Positions 58,117 through 64,000 of a stretch of DNA of 64,000 nucleotides are shown here, in pieces. Position numbers and translations under genes: made by a program. Position 1 is the stretch's first letter; each line of letters begins with the position of its first letter. The DNA comes from Agrobacterium albertimagni AOL15 (lineage in GTDB: Bacteria > Pseudomonadota > Alphaproteobacteria > Rhizobiales > Rhizobiaceae): assembly GCF_000300855.1 (NCBI RefSeq), contig NZ_ALJF01000002.1:431479-495478 (forward strand), read 5' to 3'. The notes under the pieces were generated by a model. That model was not told the DNA's origin, did no database searches, and was given only the letters and a program-made list of their open reading frames with translations.

Positions 58117-58446
58117 ATGGGTTGGATGTATCTTCTGCTCGCTGGATCGGCGGAGATCATTTACGCGGTGGCCATGCCGAAGACCGATGGCTTCACAAAA
58201 CTCGGACCAAGCCTGTTTTGTCTCTTCTTCATCGCTGCCAGCATGTATCTGCTGTCGCTTGCCACACGAACGATCCCGATCGGCACGGCTTATGCGGTCT
58301 GGGTCGGCATTGGTGCGATTGGCACTGCCGCCTATGGCGTGATCGCGCTTGGTGAGGACCGTAGCGTCCTTCGGCTCCTTTGCTTTGTGCTGATCCTCGC
58401 AGGAATTGTTGGCTTGAAGCTGCTCTCCAGCGAAGCCAAATCATGA
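58117..58446 (+). CDS. SMR-family transporter (SugE/Gdx type)
   Basis: 109 residues, four helices. GWMYLLLAGSAEIIYAVAMPKTDGFTKLGPSL has the membrane-embedded Glu of the SMR family (Glu13) and the GFT motif of the SugE/Gdx subgroup, which exports guanidinium. GTAYAVWVGIGAIGTA is the conserved SMR third-helix signature. ATGA overlap with modE, so it is translationally coupled to it, an odd partner for molybdate genes. Confidence 0.88.
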   Translation: MGWMYLLLAGSAEIIYAVAMPKTDGFTKLGPSLFCLFFIAASMYLLSLATRTIPIGTAYAVWVGIGAIGTAAYGVIALGEDRSVLRLLCFVLILAGIVGLKLLSSEAKS

Positions 58447-58817
58447 CAACGAAAACGAAACCCCATCCCCGCTTCCGCTTTCGCCTGCTGCTGGGCCAGT
58501 CCATCGCTGTTGGTCCCGGAAAGGCCGATCTGCTTGCCGCGATTGCCGAGACGGGGTCGATATCGGCGGCCGGGCGCTCGATGGGCATGAGCTACAAGAA
58601 GGCCTGGCATTTGGTCGACACCATGAACAAGTGCTTCAAGACGCCGCTGATCGAGACCAGCAAGGGCGGCAAAGGATATGGCGGTGCGACGCTGACCCCG
58701 TTGGGTCAAGAAGTTCTCAGCCGTTACCGCGCCATCGAGGCCAAGGCCTTTGCCGCCGTGACAGATGAACTCGCCGCCTTTGATGACATGATCGTCGACA
58801 CCCCTCCGCAAGGCTGA
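58443..58817 (+). CDS. modE: Single-domain ModE-type molybdate regulator
   Basis: 124 residues with only the ModE winged helix: LLAAIAETGSISAAGRSMGMSYKKAWHLVDTMNKCFKTPLIETSKGGKGYGGATLTPLG. Full ModE is about 260 residues with two Mop domains that bind molybdate; those are missing. It must sense Mo indirectly or act as a constitutive regulator. Stops 76 bases before modA. Confidence 0.88.
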   Translation: MTTKTKPHPRFRFRLLLGQSIAVGPGKADLLAAIAETGSISAAGRSMGMSYKKAWHLVDTMNKCFKTPLIETSKGGKGYGGATLTPLGQEVLSRYRAIEAKAFAAVTDELAAFDDMIVDTPPQG

Positions 58818-58893
58818 CATTGGGGGTACGTCCGCCTCTTGCATGGCGCAGGCCAGTCGATATAGTTTCGTGGACACATCGGAGGAGACAGAC

Positions 58894-59697
58894 ATGCAGG
58901 CAACATCCATGACACGTCGCATCCTGCTCTCACTGGGGCTGGGTGCGGCGATGACGTTTTCCACCGCACATGTCTTGGCGCAGGATGTTGACGTGCCAGT
59001 CATCGCCGCCGCCGCCGACCTCAACTTCGCCGTGACTGAACTTGCCGCAGCCTTCAAGGCGGAGACGGGCAAGGCGGTCAAACTCTCCTTCGGCTCGACG
59101 GGGAACTTCGCCACACAAATCCGCGAAGGCGCACCTTTCCAACTGTTCATGGCCGCCGATCAGAAGTTCATCGCCGACCTGCATCAGGACGGCCTCACCA
59201 GGGACGAAGGTGATCTCTACGCCGAAGGCCGCATCGTACTGATGGTACCCCATGCCTCGGTGCTGAAAGCCGACGAGGCCATGGACGATCTGGCGGCAAA
59301 ACTGGACGCTGGCGAGATCACCCGCTTTGCCATCGCTAATCCGGAACATGCACCCTACGGTCAACGTGCCGAGGAAGCGCTGAAGCATCGTGGTCTCTGG
59401 GAGAAGGTGCAGCCCCGTCTCGTGCTCGGCGAAAACGTCAGCCAAGCGGCACAGGTCGCGCTATCGGGCAATACAGAGGGTGGCATCATCGCCTATTCAC
59501 TGGCGCTGGCACCACAGGTACGCTCAAAGGGTGAGTTTGCTCTGATCCCACATGACTGGCACGAACCGCTGTTACAACGCATGGCGCTTCTCAAGAATGC
59601 CGGACCGGTCGCCGAGGAATTCTATGCCTTCCTGAAAACCCCGAGGGCACGTGAGATCATGAAGAAATACGGCTTCGTGCTGCCGACCGAGGACTGA
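58894..59697 (+). CDS. modA: Molybdate-binding protein ModA
   Basis: 267 residues. Signal RRILLSLGLGAAMTFSTAHVLAQ. Mature part VIAAAADLNFAVTELAAAFKAETG, FGSTGNFATQIREGAPFQLFMAADQKFI and TEGGIIAYSLAL are ModA. It captures molybdate in the periplasm. ATG 58894 has GGAGGAGAC. The operon ModA-B-C can feed Mo to AioA with MoeA. Confidence 0.93.
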   Translation: MQATSMTRRILLSLGLGAAMTFSTAHVLAQDVDVPVIAAAADLNFAVTELAAAFKAETGKAVKLSFGSTGNFATQIREGAPFQLFMAADQKFIADLHQDGLTRDEGDLYAEGRIVLMVPHASVLKADEAMDDLAAKLDAGEITRFAIANPEHAPYGQRAEEALKHRGLWEKVQPRLVLGENVSQAAQVALSGNTEGGIIAYSLALAPQVRSKGEFALIPHDWHEPLLQRMALLKNAGPVAEEFYAFLKTPRAREIMKKYGFVLPTED

Positions 59698-59700
59698 GAC

Positions 59701-60369
59701 TTGGACTGGACAGCTCTGTTCCTGTCGTTACGGCTTGCAGGATGGACGGTGGCGATCCTGCTTCCGGTCTCTATTCTGGCCGGGCGCTTCCTGGCCTACC
59801 GCCAGTTCCGGGCCAAGGGCGTGGTGGAAGCCATTGTCATGCTGCCTCTGGTGCTGCCGCCCACTGTCTTCGGCTTCTATATGCTGGTGGCTTTTGGTCG
59901 AAATTCGCCTGTGGGCGCTTTCTGGCAGGCGACCTTCGGCCATCAGCTCGTGTTCACCTTCGAAGGACTTCTGCTGGCCTCGGTGATCTTCAACCTTTCC
60001 TTCGCCATCCAGCCTGCGCAACGTGGCTTCGAGGCGGTTCCGGTCGAGGTCCGCGAGGCGGCGGCCTGTTGCGGCATGTCGCCATGGCGCAGCCTCTGGC
60101 GGGTTGAACTGCCGCTTGCCTGGCCCGGCGTGATGACTGCCATGGTGCTGACCTTCGCCCATACGCTGGGCGAGTTCGGCATCATCCTGATGATGGGCGG
60201 TTCGATCCCCGGCGAAACCAAAACGATTGCCATTGCGATCTACGACCGCGTGCAGGGCTTCGACATGGCCGGAGCGGGCATCATGTCGGCGACGCTCGTG
60301 GCGATCTCGCTGGTTACCATCGCGGCAACCTACATGCTTTCGGCGCGTGTGGGTCGGAGATTGTCCTGA
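59701..60369 (+). CDS. modB: Molybdate ABC permease ModB
   Basis: 222 residues with five or six helices. VMLPLVLPPTVFGFYMLVAFG and EAAACCGMSPWRSLWRVELPLAWPGVMTAMVLTFAHTLGEFGIILMMGGSIPG are the ModB signatures. Start is TTG at 59701, 3 bases after modA stops; no better start nearby. The stop overlaps modC by one base. Confidence 0.92.
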   Translation: MDWTALFLSLRLAGWTVAILLPVSILAGRFLAYRQFRAKGVVEAIVMLPLVLPPTVFGFYMLVAFGRNSPVGAFWQATFGHQLVFTFEGLLLASVIFNLSFAIQPAQRGFEAVPVEVREAAACCGMSPWRSLWRVELPLAWPGVMTAMVLTFAHTLGEFGIILMMGGSIPGETKTIAIAIYDRVQGFDMAGAGIMSATLVAISLVTIAATYMLSARVGRRLS

Positions 60370-61460
60370 TGACACTGGAGGTCATGGCACGGGCGGACAC
60401 GCCCATTCCGCTTGAAGCGTCCTTCAGCGTTGAACCCGGTGAACTGCTGGCGCTTGTCGGTCACTCGGGCTCTGGCAAGACTACGCTGTTGCGCACGATC
60501 GCGGGGCTATGGCGGCCTCAGACGGCGCGTGTATCGGTGGATGGTGCCGTCTGGCTCGACACGGCTGCAGGTATAAACCTTGCACCGCACAGGCGGCATG
60601 TCGGCGTCGTCTTCCAGAACTACGCGCTGTTTCCCCATATGACGGCAGCACAGAACGTGATGGCGGCGATGGACCAGGGGGCCACGAACCCGCGAGCCGA
60701 GGCCGAGCGTCTTCTCGCCCTTGTCAACCTGCCGGGCCTCGCCGAGCGCAAGCCCGCGCAGCTTTCCGGTGGCCAGCAGCAGCGTGTCGCGGTGGCCCGC
60801 GCGCTTGCACGACGGCCACAGGCCCTCCTGCTCGACGAACCCTTCTCCGCCGTCGACCGTGCCACACGCGATCGCCTCTACGACGAGATCATTGCCTTGC
60901 GCACGCACCTCAAAATGCCGGTGGTCCTCGTCACCCACGACATGAACGAAGCCCAATTATTGGCCGACCGGATGGTGGTGATCGAGAAGGGCCGTGTCAT
61001 CCGCGAAGGCACGACGGCCGAGGTGATGGCTGATCCTGATGCCTTGCGTGCAATGGGCATCCGAGAGGTCGCCGCCATGCTTCCGGCGGTAATCGTCGAA
61101 CATGCGCAGGATGGACTGACCTGTCTCGACGCCCCATCGGGGCCGCTGTTTCTACCGACCATCGAAGGGCTGCCCGGCACAAAGGTTCGTGTGCGCATCA
61201 TGGCGCATGAAGTCATCCTCGCCAAGGCAAGGCCTGAGGGACTGTCCGCGCAGAACATTCTGGCCGGGACGATCTCAGCCATCACCCCCGGAACGGGACC
61301 AGGCGTGATCGTCCACATCCGGGTGGGTGACGACGAAATCCTCGCCCGCATCACACGCCGGGCGGTCCAGCAACTCGATCTTCAGCCTGGCGATGCGGTC
61401 CACGCCATCATCAAGTCGATGTCGGTCGCCCGCGATCACGTCGCACGATCGGCGGTTTGA
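60369..61460 (+). CDS. modC: Molybdate ABC ATPase ModC
   Basis: 363 residues. Walker [43 protein letters not shown], Walker [23 protein letters not shown]-terminal TOBE/Mop domain (~290-355) can bind molybdate and so feed back on uptake. Last gene of the mod operon. Confidence 0.93.
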   Translation: MTLEVMARADTPIPLEASFSVEPGELLALVGHSGSGKTTLLRTIAGLWRPQTARVSVDGAVWLDTAAGINLAPHRRHVGVVFQNYALFPHMTAAQNVMAAMDQGATNPRAEAERLLALVNLPGLAERKPAQLSGGQQQRVAVARALARRPQALLLDEPFSAVDRATRDRLYDEIIALRTHLKMPVVLVTHDMNEAQLLADRMVVIEKGRVIREGTTAEVMADPDALRAMGIREVAAMLPAVIVEHAQDGLTCLDAPSGPLFLPTIEGLPGTKVRVRIMAHEVILAKARPEGLSAQNILAGTISAITPGTGPGVIVHIRVGDDEILARITRRAVQQLDLQPGDAVHAIIKSMSVARDHVARSAV

Positions 61461-61550
61461 GCTTGGTCGTGAACAATAGAGTTATCGATCACAAAGCGAT
61501 CGCATCCCTCAATGGCGGCAGATCGCGGCACGATCTGCTCCGCCGCCGTG

Positions 61551-61796
61551 CTAGCGTAGCGATGAGCCTTTACGCCAAGGCAGCAACTCGTCAATCCGGT
61601 TCTGCTTGTGACCGCTGACGATGGCGGTGAGCGTGGCGGTCAGATACGCCTGAGGATCGACAGCGTTGAGCTTGCAGGTCTCGATGAGCGAGGCGATTGT
61701 CGCCCAGTTCTCGGCCCCGGCATCGTGCCCGGCAAAGAGCGCGTTCTTCCGATTGAGGGCAATCGGCCGGATCGTGCGCTCGACGCTGTTGTTATC
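61551..61796 (-). pseudogene. IS66-family TnpC, C-terminal fragment
   Basis: Encodes the final ~80 residues of an IS66 TnpC: NNSVERTIRPIALNRKNALFAGHDAGAENWATIASLIETCKLN, then QAYLTATLTAIVSGHKQNRIDELLPW. It is the continuation of the fragment right of 63261. The upstream end was separated by an IS110-family insertion. Confidence 0.88.
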
Positions 61797-62037
61797 GGGC
61801 ATGTTGTCATCGGCGCCCCACGAACGCTCGGCAGATTCTATCCTGTCATGTTAGAATTGTCGTGTCGGGACAGGGGCGTCGGAGTGCGAAGAAGCGGGCA
61901 GGCCGAATTGACTTTGAGCTGCGAGCTCGCGTTGTTATCTGGCCGCCCCTGCGACTATCCCGTCTGCGCTGCGAGCGCGTATCCGTAGATGTCGCACAGC
62001 CCGCGCACTCCCCCATCAACAACATGGAGGATTTTAC
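61797..62037 (+). ncRNA. Predicted bridge-RNA region of the IS110-family element
   Basis: About 240 non-coding bases lie before the transposase, between the element's left end and the ATG. In the IS110 subgroup this region encodes the bridge RNA (seekRNA) whose loops pair with target and donor. It contains strong short inverted repeats (for example GCGAGCTCGC near 61923). No loop assignment attempted. Confidence 0.45.
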
Positions 62038-63240
62038 ATGCGGTCGATCGGAATGGATGTTCATCGAAGTTTTGCGCAGGTCGCGGTTCTTGACCAGGGC
62101 AAGGTCATGGAAGAATTCCGGGTGGAACTGGATTACGACGCTGTGTTGGGCTTTGGTCAGACGCTTCAGAAAGATGACGAAGTCATACTGGAAGCGACCG
62201 GGAACACCTCGGCCATCGTAAGGTTGCTGACGCCGTTCGTGGCCAAGGTCGTGATCGCGAACCCGCTTCAGGTGAAGGCCATCGCCCACGCGCGCGTGAA
62301 GACCGACAAAGTCGACGCGCGGATTCTGGCGCAGCTTCATGCCGCCGGCTTCTTGCCAGAGGTCTGGGCGGCGGATGATGATACCCTGAATCTGCGTCGT
62401 CTCGTGTCGGAGCGCGCGGCGCTCGTGCGATCAGTGCGACGAGTGAAGAGCCGGGTTCAGGCCGTTCTCCACGCTAATCTCGTGCCGAAATACTCGGGAC
62501 ATCTGTTCGGAAATGGCGGCAGAGACTGGCTCTCCAAGGCCCCGTTGCCCAAGGCAGAGCGCGATCTCCTCGGCCGCCATCTCGATGAACTGGACTGGCT
62601 GAAGGGCAAGCTCGAAAAGCTGGATGGTGCCATGGCGCGAATTGCGCTTAACGACACTCGCACGCGTAAGCTGATGACGATCGCCGGAGTAAATTCCGTG
62701 GTGGCCACGGCGGTGATAGCCGCCATTGGCGACATCTCCCGGTTCCCGACGCCCGACCGGCTTGCGAGCTACTTCGGCTTGACCCCACGGGTGCGCCAGT
62801 CCGGCGATCGCGGCGCAATCCATGGCCGCATCTCGAAACAGGGAAACGCAATTGCCAGAACGATGCTGATTGAAGCTGCCTGGTCGGCCGCCTCGGTCCC
62901 GGGACCGCTGCGCGCCTTCTTTCTCCGGATCAAGGACCGCAAAGGCCTCAACGTCGCGGCGGTCGCCACGGCGCGCAAGATCGCAAATCTGATCTGGCAG
63001 TTGCTGACCAAGGAGGCTCCCTACAGATGGGCTCGGCCCGCCTTTGTCGCCATGAAGATGCGCAAGCTTGAACTTCGTGCCGGCGCTCCCAAAGCACATG
63101 GGCCCGCTGGTCCCGCCCGCGATTACTGGATCAAGGAAATCCGCCATCGAGAGATGGAGCTCGTTGCACAGGCGGAGGCAGCTTACGCGGCCATGGTCGA
63201 AGCCTGGAGAGATAGGCCACCTAAACCACAAAAAGGTTGA
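62038..63240 (+). CDS. tnp: IS110-family transposase
   Basis: 400 residues. N-terminal DEDD domain (IGMDVHRSFAQVAVLD, EATGNTSAIVRLLTPF, KTDKVDARILAQLHAAGFLPEVW); C-terminal transposase_20 domain (LMTIAGVNSVVATAVIAAIGD, LASYFGLTPRVRQSGDRGAIHGRISKQGNAIARTMLIEAAW) with the catalytic Ser region. Intact, so the element may be active. The gene is followed by only 20 bases before the element's right end. Confidence 0.93.
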   Translation: MRSIGMDVHRSFAQVAVLDQGKVMEEFRVELDYDAVLGFGQTLQKDDEVILEATGNTSAIVRLLTPFVAKVVIANPLQVKAIAHARVKTDKVDARILAQLHAAGFLPEVWAADDDTLNLRRLVSERAALVRSVRRVKSRVQAVLHANLVPKYSGHLFGNGGRDWLSKAPLPKAERDLLGRHLDELDWLKGKLEKLDGAMARIALNDTRTRKLMTIAGVNSVVATAVIAAIGDISRFPTPDRLASYFGLTPRVRQSGDRGAIHGRISKQGNAIARTMLIEAAWSAASVPGPLRAFFLRIKDRKGLNVAAVATARKIANLIWQLLTKEAPYRWARPAFVAMKMRKLELRAGAPKAHGPAGPARDYWIKEIRHREMELVAQAEAAYAAMVEAWRDRPPKPQKG

Positions 63241-63260
63241 GAAAGGGGCTGTTCAACAAC

Positions 63261-64000
63261 ATCCGTGTCGATTTCGACACGGCCATCATCGATGTAGACG
63301 CTCAAGGCAACCCATCGAGAGAGGGCATATCGCATCGCCTCGGCCAGCTTCTGCTTCTGTGGCAGCGTAGAAAGCGTGGCTTCAATCCAGGCCTTGAGCT
63401 CGTCCAGAACGGGCCGGGCATGGTGTTGGCGCAGGGTACGCCGCTCGTCAGCCGACATGCCGCAGATACGGCTCTCGATATCGTAGAGTGCGCCGATGCG
63501 CGACAGCGCTTCTTCCGCGATCGGTGACGGCTTCAGTTTGATCACATCATGGAACTTGCGGCGCACATGCGCCATGCAAGCGGCCTCAACGATCTGGTTG
63601 CCATAGGGTTTTTGTAGCCCCCATAACCGTCGGCATGCATGACGCCGCTGAAGCTTGCCAGGTGGTCAGCCGGATGCGCCCCCTTGCGGTCAGGGCTATA
63701 GTAATAGGCGATGGCTGCGGGAGTGGCGGATTGATAGCCACTGCCGCCGAAGACGTAGACCCAGACCCTGCCGGTTTTTGTCTTGCCCCGTCCGGGGTCG
63801 AGAACATCGACCGGGGTATCGTCCGTATGTATTCGGTCGAGTGCTGCAATATGGGCCCGGATCAACAAGACGAGTGGTGTCAGTAAAGCAGATACGCGGC
63901 CGACCCAGTCGGCCATCACGGACCGGGAGATGTCTATCCCCAACCGGTCGTACATCTCGGACAGGCGGTAGAGGGGAATGTGATCGTCGAATTTGGCTAT
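63261..64000 (-). pseudogene. IS66-family TnpC, N-terminal part, frameshifted and cut by the window edge
   Basis: Minus-strand TnpC coding sequence enters from the right edge (HIPLYRLSEMYDRLGIDISR) and reads to GRGKTKTGRVWVYVFGGSGY and HADGYGGYKN. Near 63609 one base appears lost: frame changes between GGYKNP and NQIVEAACMAHVRRKFHDV. It ends at DDGRVEIDTD (63261), where the IS110 element interrupts it. Start and left inverted repeat lie outside. Confidence 0.85.

Larger units (their letters stand above)
61797..63260 (+). mobile_element. IS110-family element inserted into the IS66 tnpC gene
   Basis: Removing ~1.46 kb and joining ...GTTGTTATC (ends 61796) to ATCCGTGTCG (63261) restores a continuous IS66 TnpC reading ...VEIDTD-NNSVERTIR. 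The element has no inverted terminal repeats, as usual for IS110, and leaves at most the 3 shared bases ATC. It holds one transposase gene and a ~240-base non-coding left end. Confidence 0.85.

Noticed and set aside
58852..58875. ModE box before modA
   Set aside because: A CGATATAG half-site is visible, but the second half does not match a palindromic ModE site.

Overview
The window comes from an alphaproteobacterium of the Rhizobiaceae. The arsenite oxidase locus is very close to that of the arsenite oxidiser NT-26: the small subunit has Phe108 and Gly123 where other Rieske proteins have a disulfide, the large subunit is 845 residues, and the sensor AioX has its cysteine at position 108. The first ~2.97 kb look like ordinary chromosome (a DUF6074-like partial gene, a J-domain protein, a CspA-type cold-shock protein, and dusA). 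A tyrosine recombinase starts just beyond the 5' end of dusA, a known integration hotspot. I read everything to its right as an acquired genomic island that continues past the window.

Layout: 4.3-6.1 kb, an ArsO-like flavoprotein and a PTP-like phosphatase. 6.4-11.4 kb, an AfuABC-like (sugar-phosphate type) ABC transporter with an inositol-monophosphatase-family enzyme. 11.5-15.3 kb, a second related ABC transporter, convergent to the first. 15.5-19.0 kb, an ArsR-led operon with a DUF318/ArsP-type permease, a CxxC thioredoxin-like protein, a rhodanese, OsmC and a CDF exporter. 19.2-28.2 kb, aioXSR-aioBA-cytC-moeA. 28.3-38.1 kb, a leftward phosphate block (pstSCAB, phoU, phoB, a PhoB paralogue without phosphorylation residues, phnDCEE). 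38.5-40.9 kb, a chemoreceptor. 41.3-42.4 kb, a dead IS5-family transposase gene. 42.5-52.2 kb, a leftward Trb-type conjugation operon (trbBCDEJKLFGI plus a shortened DUF2274 gene). 53.1-57.8 kb, small HTH regulators and a modification/nuclease gene pair. 58.1-61.5 kb, an SMR transporter and modEABC. 61.5-64 kb, an IS66 element split by an IS110-family element.

The genes form a metabolic package. AioX/AioS detect arsenite. AioR, a sigma-54 activator, drives aioBA through a clear -24/-12 promoter preceded by two matching GTTC-N8-GAAC dyads three helical turns apart. AioBA passes electrons to a c-type cytochrome. moeA and modABC can supply molybdenum for AioA. The pst/pho/phn genes and the two extra ABC transporters fit phosphorus scavenging when arsenate, a phosphate mimic, accumulates. 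Good Pho boxes stand in front of pstS and in front of both extra ABC operons, so those two probably import phosphorylated organic compounds rather than iron.

The most interesting less-described items are these two Pho-box ABC systems, the PhoB paralogue with D53N/T83V/K105V, and a three-gene regulator/methylase/PD-(D/E)XK cassette whose regulator start codon lies between two phased dyads. No tRNA or rRNA genes and no CRISPR arrays were seen. No ArsB, ACR3 or ArsC gene is present here.
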